This document shows, one piece after another, positions 42,372-49,771 of a DNA stretch of 64,000 nt (position 1 is the first letter of the stretch; each line of letters opens with the position of its first letter). The stretch is from assembly GCA_012517765.1 (NCBI GenBank), contig JAAYUI010000019.1, positions 62,001 to 126,000 of the forward strand, written 5' to 3'. The notes below the pieces were generated by a model. That model had not been told where the DNA came from and did not search any database. It saw only the letters and a list, made by a program, of their open reading frames with translations. The translations under genes and the position numbers were made by a program. The stretch comes from Caldisericales bacterium. GTDB taxonomy: Bacteria > Caldisericota > Caldisericia > JAAYUI01.

Positions 42372-42916
42372 CTTTCTAGGATTTCCTTTTCCTTCTGGAC
42401 CACCAGTTCATCCACTTTTTTTGAGTACCTGTCGGTGGTTTTTTGTATTTCTTCTTCCCTCTTGAACCTCTCGTCTTCCGAGATTTCCTTGTTTTTTTCT
42501 GCCTTCTTGGCCTGCTCTATGGCGTCCCTTCTGATGTTGCGGATAGCCACCTTGGCGTCCTCGCCATACTTCTTCACCAGCTTGGCGAGTTCTTGTCTTC
42601 TTTCCTGCGAAAGCGGGGGGAAAGGCAACCTTATGATGTTTCCATCAGATGTCGGGTTTGCACCCAGATTTGCCTTCTGTAACGCAGTCACTATCTCTTT
42701 GATAAGGGACTTGTCCCACGGCTCGATAATCATGGTCCTTCCGTCAGGAACGCCAACATTGGCGGCCTGCGGGAGCGGAAGTTCGGAACCATAGGCATTT
42801 ACCATGACTTTGGCCACTATGGCAGGCGTTACCCTTCCAGCCCTCAGCCCGACAAAATTTTGCTGAAGCGAACCAATCGTTTTCTCCATGTGATCCTGCA
42901 ATGTTTTGGTGTCCAT
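42368..42916 (-). CDS. frr: Ribosome recycling factor
   Basis: 182 residues, normal length. It splits post-termination ribosomes together with EF-G. Conserved segments are NFVGLRAGRVTPAIVAKV, IEPWDKSLIKEI and LPFPPLSQERRQELAK. The long charged helix near the end (AKKAEKNKEISEDERFKREEE spans about 135-160) is the three-helix-bundle tail. Start is 2 bases after the pyrH stop; the gene overlaps uppS by 4 bases. Confidence 0.96.
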   Translation of the reverse strand: MDTKTLQDHMEKTIGSLQQNFVGLRAGRVTPAIVAKVMVNAYGSELPLPQAANVGVPDGRTMIIEPWDKSLIKEIVTALQKANLGANPTSDGNIIRLPFPPLSQERRQELAKLVKKYGEDAKVAIRNIRRDAIEQAKKAEKNKEISEDERFKREEEIQKTTDRYSKKVDELVVQKEKEILES

Positions 42917-42918
42917 GT

Positions 42919-43662
42919 CTAGCCCCCTTCCACTATTGAACCTATTTCTTCACCCATAACGACTTTGTAGATGTTTTCAGGTTCAGCTATAGAAAAAACA
43001 ATTATTGGAATTTTATTGTCCCTGCAAATTGATACGGCCGCACCGTCCATGACTCTCAGGTTATCGGCCAGTATCCTGGTGTAAGATATGTTGGTGAGTT
43101 TCTTGATGTCGTCCCTCTTTTTGGCGGGATCATCGGTATATATCCCGTCCGTCTTCGTAGCCTTGAGCAAACAATCGGCTTTGATTTCTGCTGCCCTCAA
43201 AGCTGCTGCGGTGTCTGATGTGAAGAACGGATTTCCGGTCCCTGCCGCAAAGATTACAATCCTGCCTTTTTCAAGGTGTCTGATCGCCCTCCTCTGTATG
43301 AAAGGCTCTGCAATCTCGTGCATGGCTATTGCAGTCTGCAATCTTGTGGGTACGCCAAGTTTTTCTATGACTGTCTGTAGTGCAAGGCCGTTCATTACAG
43401 TCGCAAGCATGCCCATGTAGTCGGCCTGCACCTGGTCCATCCCAAGCGCAACACCTGCTGAACCCCTCCAGATGTTTCCACCCCCAACCACGACAGCGAC
43501 CTCCACATCATTGTTGTGGAGGTCGACAAGTATTTTTGATACATCGTTGATGTATTTTATGTCAATACCATAAGGCTGTCCGCCTAAAAGCGCTTCGCCG
43601 GATAGCTTTAGCAGAATTCTTTTGTATTTCGGCTCAAGCTGACTGTGCGCTGGGTCTCCCAT
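42919..43662 (-). CDS. pyrH: UMP kinase
   Basis: 247 residues, amino-acid-kinase fold. It phosphorylates UMP to UDP. Markers are [67 protein letters not shown] and [18 protein letters not shown] 43662 lies 2 bases after the tsf stop without a clear Shine-Dalgarno site, so translation is probably coupled to tsf. Confidence 0.96.
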   Translation of the reverse strand: MGDPAHSQLEPKYKRILLKLSGEALLGGQPYGIDIKYINDVSKILVDLHNNDVEVAVVVGGGNIWRGSAGVALGMDQVQADYMGMLATVMNGLALQTVIEKLGVPTRLQTAIAMHEIAEPFIQRRAIRHLEKGRIVIFAAGTGNPFFTSDTAAALRAAEIKADCLLKATKTDGIYTDDPAKKRDDIKKLTNISYTRILADNLRVMDGAAVSICRDNKIPIIVFSIAEPENIYKVVMGEEIGSIVEGG

Positions 43663-43664
43663 GG

Positions 43665-44528
43665 CTATTTACCGATTGAGGCCCTCTTGAAGCAAATGAC
43701 ATCGACTTTTGCACCAAGTTTTTTTGAGGTCTCGGAAACAACGTCATTGATCTTCAGGTTACCGTCACGCATGTAGGGAAGTTCGAGCAGGCAGCATGTT
43801 CCAAAGAAGGCGCCAAGTTTTCCATCGACAATCTTGTCCTTGACTGCATCAGGTTTTGAAGCAAGTTCCGGACTTGCTTTTATGACTTCGCGTTCCCTGT
43901 CAACGATATCGGCCGGGACATCTTCCCTGCAAATATAGTCCGGATTGTCAATCGCAATCTGCATTGCAAGTTCGTGGGCAAGCTTTGTCAGCTCTTCAAC
44001 ATCCTGTTTATCAGAATGGATCTCAACCATTACGGCAAGTTTGTTTCCAAGATGTGTATAGACATCAATGATGCCTTTTTTGGCATCAATAATTGCCACT
44101 TCCTGTAGCTGCATGTTCTCGCCAATTTTGCCGATAAGTTCTTTTATCTGTTCATCAATGCTGCCCTTGCCACCAGGATATGGAAGGGTAAGAATTTTGT
44201 TAATGTCGTCAGTATTTGCATCAAGAACTACTTTTGCAATATTGTTTACCAGGTCTGCAAAAAGCTCGTTTTTGGCAACAAAATCTGTTTCGCAGGATAG
44301 CTTTACGAATGAAACACGCTTCCTGTCAGAGGAAGTTGCTGTTCCGATCCTGCCCTCGGAAGTTTCCCTTTCGGCTTTCTTTGCGGCCTTTGCGATGCCC
44401 TTCTGCCTGAGAAGGTCAATTGCTTTTTCAAGGTCGCCGTTTGTTTCAGTGAGCGCCTTCCTGCATTCCAGGATTCCTGCACCAGTGCGTTCCCTGAGTG
44501 TTTTTATAAGTTCAGAAAGATTTTCCAT
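43665..44528 (-). CDS. tsf: Elongation factor Ts
   Basis: 287 residues. It exchanges GDP for GTP on EF-Tu. The N-terminal UBA-like domain ([20 protein letters not shown]) and the core motif [19 protein letters not shown] are clear. The Shine-Dalgarno site GAGGAGG lies inside the end of rpsB, 5 bases upstream. It is shorter than the E. coli protein in the second core subdomain but has all family segments. Confidence 0.96.
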   Translation of the reverse strand: MENLSELIKTLRERTGAGILECRKALTETNGDLEKAIDLLRQKGIAKAAKKAERETSEGRIGTATSSDRKRVSFVKLSCETDFVAKNELFADLVNNIAKVVLDANTDDINKILTLPYPGGKGSIDEQIKELIGKIGENMQLQEVAIIDAKKGIIDVYTHLGNKLAVMVEIHSDKQDVEELTKLAHELAMQIAIDNPDYICREDVPADIVDREREVIKASPELASKPDAVKDKIVDGKLGAFFGTCCLLELPYMRDGNLKINDVVSETSKKLGAKVDVICFKRASIGK

Positions 44529-44533
44529 CTGGA

Positions 44534-45388
44534 CTATTCCTCCTCGTCATATTGGGAATACTTGACTTCGACATCGGCCTTCTTGACTTCTTCAGAGCCA
44601 TCAAAATTTTCGATATCGTCTATCAGGACTTCCTGTGCGGCAACTTCTTCCATCGAAACTGTTTCTGTTCCTTCTTCGTCTTCGTCTGCCGGCCTCATCA
44701 CATCGACGCCCTCGCGTCCTTCAATCATGGCATTTGCAATCAGCTGGGTAAAGAACTTGATCGAGCGGATGGCGTCATCATTGCCCGGAATCGGGATGTC
44801 TATTTCATCAGGATCGGAATTGGTGTCCACAATGGCTATAACGGTGATGTTCTGCTTGCGGGCTTCGATTATTGCGGCGCGGTCCTTGTGGGTATCAGTT
44901 ACAAAAATGGCGTGCGGAAGGGCGTCCATGTTGCGAAGTCCGTCGAGGAACTTCTGGAGTTTCTCTCTCTCCTTCTTGAAACCCATGTATTCCTTGATCG
45001 GTAGACGTTTTAGTTCGCCAGTGACTTCTTTTTCTTCCAGCTCGCGAAGTTTCTCAATCCTGGTGTGTATGGTGACAAAGTTGGTGAGTGTTCCGCCAAA
45101 CCAGCGCTGGTTCACATAATGGGCCCCGCACCTTTTTGCCTCGTCCTTGACTATGTCCTGGGCCTGTTTCTTTGTCCCAACAAAAACGATGTTTCCGCCT
45201 GACTGGGCAATCTGCCTCACTGTGGCATAGGCCTGTTCGCATTTCTCGGCAGTGATCCTCAGGTCAATAATATGGATTCCATTGCGTGCCGTAAAAATAA
45301 ATGGACGCATTTTGGGGTTCCACCTCTTGGTCTGGTGGCCGAAGTGCACTCCTGCTTCAAGCAGGTGTTTCATGTTTACTACGCTCAT
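44534..45388 (-). CDS. rpsB: 30S ribosomal protein S2
   Basis: 284 residues. ATG 45388 (MSVVNMKHLLEAGVHFGHQT) follows AAAGGAG by 5 bases; the longer frame to 45415 lies in the leader. Family segments are RWNPKMRPFIFTARNGIHIIDL, VGTKKQAQDIV, QRWFGGTLTNF and NSDPDEIDIPIPGNDDAIRS. The C-terminus has an acidic extension of about 45 residues (ADEDEEGTETVSMEEV ...) after the conserved core. It is the first gene of the long translation/isoprenoid operon and has a 79-base structured leader. Confidence 0.96.
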   Translation of the reverse strand: MSVVNMKHLLEAGVHFGHQTKRWNPKMRPFIFTARNGIHIIDLRITAEKCEQAYATVRQIAQSGGNIVFVGTKKQAQDIVKDEAKRCGAHYVNQRWFGGTLTNFVTIHTRIEKLRELEEKEVTGELKRLPIKEYMGFKKEREKLQKFLDGLRNMDALPHAIFVTDTHKDRAAIIEARKQNITVIAIVDTNSDPDEIDIPIPGNDDAIRSIKFFTQLIANAMIEGREGVDVMRPADEDEEGTETVSMEEVAAQEVLIDDIENFDGSEEVKKADVEVKYSQYDEEE

Positions 45389-45467
45389 TGATGCTCCTTT
45401 CGGTTTTGCCTCCATCGCGACTTGTTTTTACTTTCACCGAAAGTCTTCGCGATGTGCGTTTTGTAAC
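45389..45467 (-). promoter_or_regulatory. rpsB leader with switch-like pairing over the Shine-Dalgarno site
   Basis: In the minus-strand RNA, an outer stem CATCGCGA/TCGCGATG (45454-45447 with 45420-45413) encloses a hairpin ACTTTC-GGT-GAAAGT (45444-45439 with 45435-45430). The hairpin element CTTTCGGT (45443-45436) is also perfectly complementary to ACCGAAAG (45404-45397), which contains the first four bases of the AAAGGAG Shine-Dalgarno site. The two pairings share bases, so they exclude each other or form a pseudoknot. This looks like S2-type autoregulation. Confidence 0.65.
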
Positions 45468-45473
45468 TAGGCT

Positions 45474-45502
45474 AGTTTATAAATGCCTCTGTATTTTGTC
45501 AA
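45474..45502 (-). promoter_or_regulatory. Promoter of the rpsB operon
   Basis: On the minus strand, a consensus TTGACA (45502-45497), a 17-base spacer and TAAACT (45479-45474); TATAAA at 45481-45476 with a 15-base spacer is an alternative. The expected transcription start is near 45467, giving a leader of about 79 bases. Confidence 0.6.
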
Positions 45503-45616
45503 ATAAAAAACAGGCAAAATATCTGGAACTGGTGCTGCCAAAACCCAATATCAAATGAGGCAAATGAACTAATAGTTTATACTTGAAAAATGGTTCTTTC
45601 AAAAAATTGTACTGTA

Positions 45617-45651
45617 CAGGGCAAAGCTTTTATAAATAAGGCTTTGCCCTG
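45617..45651 (-). terminator. Hairpin terminator after the sulfur-relay operon
   Basis: A perfect 11-base inverted repeat, CAGGGCAAAGC (45617-45627) and GCTTTGCCCTG (45641-45651), with a 13-base loop, lies just after the last gene (stop at 45662). On the minus strand a T6 run follows about ten bases later, so it is a plausible but not classic terminator. It separates the operon from the rpsB promoter. Confidence 0.6.
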
Positions 45652-45661
45652 CTTAATCCGC

Positions 45662-45964
45662 CTAATATGAGAGCTGGCACTCCATTATCAGATCAACCAT
45701 CTCAGGATAATCAATTTGTTTTATGCCAAATTTCGGCTCGACACCCCTGGCCATGCAATCAGGCCCAGAGGCATAAAACTTTATTCCTTCTGACATTTTG
45801 GACTTGACCAATTCTGCAAGCTCGCCTGGTGGATTTGTTGCCGCATAGACCGAATCCTGGGCAAAAACCACCACGTCTCCGGCAAGCGCATTTGAAATCC
45901 TTATTTTGCCTTCTTCACACCCGTATGGAGATTTTGTCAGCATTATAAACATTTTCTTTTCCAT
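45662..45964 (-). CDS. DsrH/TusB-like sulfur relay protein
   Basis: 100 residues. The start KMFIMLTKSPYG and the end YPEMVDLIMECQLSY match the DsrH/TusB family, the smallest partner in the DsrEFH or TusBCD hexamer that passes persulfide sulfur between proteins. One Cys (GPDCMARG) is in the central loop. It is the last of five co-directional genes (dsrE2-like, tusA, dsrE-, dsrF- and dsrH-like) with gaps of one base or small overlaps. Confidence 0.8.
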   Translation of the reverse strand: MEKKMFIMLTKSPYGCEEGKIRISNALAGDVVVFAQDSVYAATNPPGELAELVKSKMSEGIKFYASGPDCMARGVEPKFGIKQIDYPEMVDLIMECQLSY

Positions 45965-45965
45965 G

Positions 45966-46322
45966 TCAGAACCTCAATATTGCATCCATGTCACGGAGCA
46001 TCTTCTTGAATTCGGCATCATCCAGCGTCTGGCAATGGGAAAGCTGTTCACAGGTCAGCCCTCTGGCTTCAACAGATGGCTTGTGAACATACAGGCTGAA
46101 CCCATAATCCTCAAATTGCAGCCAGGCATCATGAAGACTTCCGAAATCAAGGGCCTCTTTTGGTTTCTGGTTTTTGAGCAATGCGAACACTGCATCTCCC
46201 TCAAGAACAACGTTGGTTTCCAGGCCAACTGAGGGAAGTCCCATCGCCGCCCTGAAAGCTTCACCCATTATTGCCGAACCGTAAGGAGCTTTTGAAACAA
46301 CAATTGCAACTTTTTTTGCCAT
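45966..46322 (-). CDS. DsrF/TusC-like sulfur relay protein
   Basis: 118 residues from ATG 46322 (MAKKVAIVVSKAPYGSAIMGE); the longer frame to 46454 overlaps the upstream gene and has no family sequence. KAPYGSAIMGEAFRAAMG fits the DsrE/DsrF fold (a small flavodoxin-like alpha/beta unit). C-terminal cysteines occur in GLTCEQLSHCQTL. It probably forms a heterohexamer with its two neighbours. Whether a specific residue accepts sulfur cannot be told by eye. Confidence 0.8.
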   Translation of the reverse strand: MAKKVAIVVSKAPYGSAIMGEAFRAAMGLPSVGLETNVVLEGDAVFALLKNQKPKEALDFGSLHDAWLQFEDYGFSLYVHKPSVEARGLTCEQLSHCQTLDDAEFKKMLRDMDAILRF

Positions 46323-46324
46323 CT

Positions 46325-46675
46325 CTAGAACCCCAATGTCAAAACCCTGTCGCACTCGTTTGCGAGTTGCCCGAGGGCCGCGATACCGGCATGCTTTATG
46401 CCTGGCTGGCTGTCCGCTTGGCGAACACCCCTGTAATTGCAGCAAACACCACAAGGCGTTATTTTGACACCCTTTTCAATAAGTGATTGCATCTTTATAG
46501 GGATGCTCCTGTCATTCCCAGGCTTGATCAGGTTTGATGCAGCTATGACGCCATCCATGTACAAAAAAATCATCGCCTGATGGCCTTTCTCAAGCGCGGC
46601 TTCGGAAAGGGAAATGGCCGTGTCCATGTTCTGGAATGTGTACGGCGTAGTAAGAACAACGATCCCTAGTTTCAC
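46325..46675 (-). CDS. DsrE/TusD-like sulfurtransferase subunit
   Basis: 116 residues. LGIVVLTTPYTFQNMDTAISLSEAALEKGHQAMIFLYMDGV gives a DsrE-fold start across residues 3-44. The region KITPCGVCCNYRG holds three cysteines; in DsrE/TusD the sulfur-carrying Cys lies in this loop, so it is a good candidate active site. It overlaps tusA by 4 bases, and TusA is the usual donor to the TusD-type subunit. Confidence 0.82.
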   Translation of the reverse strand: MKLGIVVLTTPYTFQNMDTAISLSEAALEKGHQAMIFLYMDGVIAASNLIKPGNDRSIPIKMQSLIEKGVKITPCGVCCNYRGVRQADSQPGIKHAGIAALGQLANECDRVLTLGF

Positions 46676-46905
46676 CCTACCACCTTCCTGACATATACAG
46701 TGTACTGGCCCTCTGACTCCTCCAGGCCAAGGAATTCATTGCCGGTTGTCTTGCACCATGCCGGCATGTCCTCTTTTATGCCTTCATCATCAGAGATCAC
46801 TTTCAGGACTTGTCCAACTTGTAGTTCTTTCATCTTTTTTGCCGTCTTGACTATCGGCACCGGGCACTGCATTCCAAGCGTATTTAGTTCAACATCGAAG
46901 TTCAT
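46672..46905 (-). CDS. tusA: TusA/SirA-family sulfur carrier protein
   Basis: 77 residues. TusA proteins carry persulfide on the Cys of the CPxP motif, here C14 in LGMQCPVPIVK. The rest (KKMKELQVGQVLKVISDDEGIKEDMPAWCKTTGNEF, about 23-58) fits the family, with a second Cys at AWC. It lies between the dsrE2-like gene and the dsrE-like gene, which agrees with a sulfur-relay chain. Downstream acceptors might be tRNA thiolation or Fe-S/molybdenum cofactor synthesis. Confidence 0.92.
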   Translation of the reverse strand: MNFDVELNTLGMQCPVPIVKTAKKMKELQVGQVLKVISDDEGIKEDMPAWCKTTGNEFLGLEESEGQYTVYVRKVVG

Positions 46906-46919
46906 TTATGGCTCCTTCC

Positions 46920-47399
46920 TCAGATGAAAAGATTGATTTTGGATTGTTGTGCTTCTGCTGCGTACGCGGCAACACCAACAATCTTGTCCACTTCTGGTAT
47001 CAGGTCTTCTTTTGCCACACCCATGACATCCATGCTCATCTTGCACGCCCACATCTTTACGTCAAGGTCTCTTGCCATTGCAAGCATTTCACTAAGGGAG
47101 GCCACATTTGTTTTTTTCATTAATTTTTTCATCATTGATCTGCCCATCCCAACCATGTTGAATTTTGACAGTGGCAATCTGCTTATGCCACCTCTGTTCA
47201 TCATCCCCATCATTTTCTGCATCCAGTTTTTGGCACCCGCTATTGGGCCTTTGTCCTTTTTTACGGCATTAAGCCCCCAAAAGGTATAAAACATCGTTAC
47301 TTCCATGCCTTGAGCGGCGCAACCCGTGGCTATGACAAAAGCGGCCAGCACTTTGTCAAGATCACCAGAAAACACTACGATGGTAGCTTTCTCGGCCAT
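46920..47399 (-). CDS. DsrE2-like (DsrE/DsrF/DrsH-like) protein
   Basis: 159 residues. The start ATIVVFSGDLDKVLAAFVIATGCAAQGMEVTMFYTFWGLNAV (about 5-46) and later LDVKMWACKMSMDVMGV are typical of the DsrE2 family, often found beside tusA and rhodanese genes. The Cys in WACKMSMD is the conserved one. The gene has an AAGGAGG Shine-Dalgarno site 4 bases before its ATG and is the first gene of the operon, so the palindrome just upstream would control all five genes. Confidence 0.88.
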   Translation of the reverse strand: MAEKATIVVFSGDLDKVLAAFVIATGCAAQGMEVTMFYTFWGLNAVKKDKGPIAGAKNWMQKMMGMMNRGGISRLPLSKFNMVGMGRSMMKKLMKKTNVASLSEMLAMARDLDVKMWACKMSMDVMGVAKEDLIPEVDKIVGVAAYAAEAQQSKINLFI

Positions 47400-47411
47400 G
47401 CAACCTCCTTT

Positions 47412-47428
47412 ATACCCCTATGGGGTAT
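47412..47428 (-). promoter_or_regulatory. CstR/CsoR-type operator
   Basis: A perfect 7-base inverted repeat, ATACCCC-TAT-GGGGTAT. It lies between the -10 box and the Shine-Dalgarno site of the dsrE2-tusA operon. The sequence is of the TACCCC/GGGGTA type bound by CsoR-superfamily repressors, including the persulfide sensor CstR. A CstR-like gene lies at 51272. Confidence 0.7.
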
Positions 47429-47436
47429 TTGTCACA

Positions 47437-47465
47437 AAACTAACTCAGAAATATAATTTTGTCAA
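47437..47465 (-). promoter_or_regulatory. Promoter of the dsrE2-tusA-dsrEFH-like operon
   Basis: On the minus strand, TTGACA (47465-47460), a 17-base spacer and TAGTTT (47442-47437). The predicted start of transcription is close to 47430, at the edge of the palindrome, so a bound repressor would block it. Confidence 0.5.
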
Positions 47466-47521
47466 TAGCTCTTAAATTGGTTACATTAAAGAAAAAGCGA
47501 TGGTGTAATTATATGGAAAAA

Positions 47522-47547
47522 GGGGATGGAAAACCATCCCCTTTTTT
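47522..47547 (-). terminator. Strong bidirectional-type terminator after the AraC gene
   Basis: GGGGATGG (47522-47529) and CCATCCCC (47534-47541) form a perfect 8-base stem with a 4-base loop. T-runs lie on both sides (T6 on plus, T5 on minus). The AraC gene stops at 47566 on the minus strand and is the likely user. Confidence 0.85.
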
Positions 47548-47565
47548 CTTACCTACACCGTCAAA

Positions 47566-48426
47566 TCATTTTATCGGGATATAGATGTCGAACTCCGACT
47601 CGTCCTTGTCATAGCAAAACCTGTCATCGTAAAGTTCAAAATCAAATGGACCGTCAATTTCATGGCCTGACTTGGGGATCCAGGTTTGGTATATGTAATT
47701 GTAGGTCTCGCCAAGATTGTCGAGCTTTCCCTTATGGGTAAAAACAAGGTATTTGTGTGGCGGGAGAACTCTTGCAACCATGCCCTCTGGTATCTCAGAG
47801 GTACTGTCAACTTTCATTGAGCAAACATACTCAAACTTCCCAGGATCACCACCTTCAACCATTGAACAAATTCCAAGTGCCGCACCAGGCTTGCTGATGT
47901 TTTTCATCGAGCACATTTCCTTGTTGAATTTGTCCCAAACCTGTTTTATCTCACCATTTTTATTGTCACCATAATATCTGATTCCAACAGCCTTCATTTC
48001 ACCAAGCTCAACGATTTTCGGTTCCATTCCTACTATTCCTCCTCTCAGGAATCTTAGGCCTTCCCTGTTAAGACGTCTCCTGAAAAACAGGTGTACCGGC
48101 GGCTTTTCCTTTCTGCACCGCCCTGGAGACGTAAAAAACATTTTCTTGAAGGCCCTTGTGAAAGCCTCCTGGCTTTCAAATTGATAATCGACAGCGATAT
48201 CGAGTATCCTGTGGTCAGTTTCCATCAGCTCGCGCGCAGCCTCTGAAAGCCGCCTTTTTCTCAGATACTCGGTAATCGTTTCACCAACATTGGCAAGGAA
48301 AATTCTGTGGAAGTGAAAGGGGGAGAACCCGGCTTCTTTTGCAATATCACCAAGCCCCACTCTCTCCTTGAGTCTTGCTTCCATAAAGTTTATTGCACCC
48401 TGTATCTTGTCGATGTAGTCTATCAT
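47566..48426 (-). CDS. AraC-family regulator with GyrI-like effector domain
   Basis: 286 residues. The N-terminal two helix-turn-helix units (IAKEAGFSPFHFHRIFLANVGETITEYLRKRRL, then ILDIAVDYQFESQEAFTRAFKKMF) cover about 27-100. The C-terminal half (about 130-286) matches the GyrI-like/SRPBCC small-molecule-binding domain seen in Rob and BmrR-type proteins. Such proteins sense amphipathic compounds and often control efflux or stress genes. A 17-base palindrome lies 15 bases upstream of the start, and a strong terminator follows the stop. The gene is monocistronic; targets are unknown. Confidence 0.9.
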   Translation of the reverse strand: MIDYIDKIQGAINFMEARLKERVGLGDIAKEAGFSPFHFHRIFLANVGETITEYLRKRRLSEAARELMETDHRILDIAVDYQFESQEAFTRAFKKMFFTSPGRCRKEKPPVHLFFRRRLNREGLRFLRGGIVGMEPKIVELGEMKAVGIRYYGDNKNGEIKQVWDKFNKEMCSMKNISKPGAALGICSMVEGGDPGKFEYVCSMKVDSTSEIPEGMVARVLPPHKYLVFTHKGKLDNLGETYNYIYQTWIPKSGHEIDGPFDFELYDDRFCYDKDESEFDIYIPIK

Positions 48427-48440
48427 CTGTCAACTGAGAT

Positions 48441-48457
48441 ACATTCTAGCAGAATGT
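48441..48457 (-). promoter_or_regulatory. Palindrome upstream of the AraC/GyrI gene
   Basis: ACATTCT-AGC-AGAATGT, a perfect 7-base inverted repeat whose nearer edge is 14 bases from the ATG at 48426. It includes a -10-like TAGAAT on the minus strand but no good -35. It could be an autoregulatory operator. Confidence 0.35.
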
Positions 48458-48517
48458 GGTTTTTTGATTTTGATTTGTTTTGCTGTTTTGTGCAATGGAG
48501 ATTAGACATAAAAGAAA

Positions 48518-48551
48518 CAAAAAGCCCCCATGTTAACATGGGGGCTTTTTG
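48518..48551 (-). terminator. 34-base perfect palindrome, terminator of the FAD/Fe-S operon
   Basis: Both halves are perfect complements: AAAAAGCCCCCATG and its reverse complement around a TTAA centre, closed by one C-G pair. T5 tracts are built into both ends, so it can act in either direction. It lies 16 bases beyond the stop at 48568. Confidence 0.88.
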
Positions 48552-48567
48552 ACTTTTTGTGCAAATA

Positions 48568-49770
48568 TCAAGCTTCTGCTTTCTCTGGCTTCTCTGGTTT
48601 TTCGGGTTTCTCAAGCATGTCTGCAACCATTTCCAGGAGGTCCTTGGTGTCAAGTTTGACCTCTGCATGTTTTGCCGTGTCCTTCAGGTGTTTCTTGCAC
48701 GAAGGGCAACAGGTCACTGCAACCGGTGCAACTTCAGAGAGGCTTTTTGCTCTCTTCTGCCCAATTCTGTCGGCCATTTCAGGATTTGTCATGAGCAGGT
48801 CGCCACCAGCTCCACAGCAAACCGAAATGTCCTTGCTTTCAGGGTGCTCGGAAAACACAACACCAGGGAGCATTTTAAGTATTTCCCTTGGCTCGTCATA
48901 AACACCACCATTCCTTCCAAGATCACACCCGTCATGGAAAGTCACCTGTATTTCCTGCTTTGGTGGAACGATCTTGAGTTTGTTTTCTTTCATCAGCTTC
49001 AGGACAAATTGTGTTGCATGCATGACCTCAAAATCGTTTGGCTTGCCGGAAAGCTTTGGATATTCCTTCTTCCACATGCTGGTGCAGGCCGGGCAAGTGG
49101 CCACAACAGTTTTTGCAACATATTTCTTTATCTCTTCCTGGTTGTGGTGCATCAGCTCTTTGGCCTCATGGACCTTTCCGGTTGAAATCATAGGGAACCC
49201 GCAGCAGTGCTCGCTCGTTCCCATGATTGCGAAGTCTGTACCGGACGCTTCCAGAATCTGGGCAAAGGCCCTGGCCATGCTCTGTGACTGCGGATAAAAG
49301 GAGCTCATGCAACCAACATAGTACACAACATCAGCTTTTTCGACTTTTGTCGGATCGGAGGCAAGTTTTGCTCTCTTGAGCCAATTTGGCCTGTCATCAT
49401 TCGGCTGGTTGGCAACATTCTTTGTGTCTTTGATAATTCCCGAAACTGTCTCGACGATCGGGAGCTTGACGCCTTCTTCCTGGACCAGCTCTCTTATCTC
49501 AAACCAGACTTCGGGGAAATCGATCTCTGTTATGCACTCAATGCCACATCTTCCACAAAGCGTGCACTGGAAAAGCCTCTGGGCAAACTCCTCAGACATT
49601 TTGACTTTTGTGGGTTTGCGACCAAGCAGGAAATCCCTTATAAAAAGGACCTTCGCCCTTGGGGAGCACGAAATCCAGCCAACATCGTCACCAGTGGGAC
49701 ATTCCACACGGCATGAGCCACACTGTATGCATTTTCTGACCTGTTTCTCAATGGCTGCGTATTTTTTCAT
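48568..49770 (-). CDS. CCG-domain Fe-S oxidoreductase (GlpC/LldE/HdrD-like)
   Basis: 400 residues from ATG 49770; the frame to 49800 lies in the upstream gene. Two ferredoxin motifs (CIQCGSCRVECP, CTLCGRCGIEC) at about 14-90 are followed by two cysteine-rich CCG domains (SEHCCGFPM, ATCPACTSMW; HDGCDLGRNGG, SVCCGAGGD, TCCPSC). This is the electron-accepting partner of FAD-dependent 2-hydroxyacid or glycerol-3-phosphate dehydrogenases. It ends with a short EKP repeat. It follows the FAD oxidase gene after one base, so the two form one complex. The substrate is not evident. Confidence 0.9.
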   Translation of the reverse strand: MKKYAAIEKQVRKCIQCGSCRVECPTGDDVGWISCSPRAKVLFIRDFLLGRKPTKVKMSEEFAQRLFQCTLCGRCGIECITEIDFPEVWFEIRELVQEEGVKLPIVETVSGIIKDTKNVANQPNDDRPNWLKRAKLASDPTKVEKADVVYYVGCMSSFYPQSQSMARAFAQILEASGTDFAIMGTSEHCCGFPMISTGKVHEAKELMHHNQEEIKKYVAKTVVATCPACTSMWKKEYPKLSGKPNDFEVMHATQFVLKLMKENKLKIVPPKQEIQVTFHDGCDLGRNGGVYDEPREILKMLPGVVFSEHPESKDISVCCGAGGDLLMTNPEMADRIGQKRAKSLSEVAPVAVTCCPSCKKHLKDTAKHAEVKLDTKDLLEMVADMLEKPEKPEKPEKAEA

Positions 49771-49771
49771 G

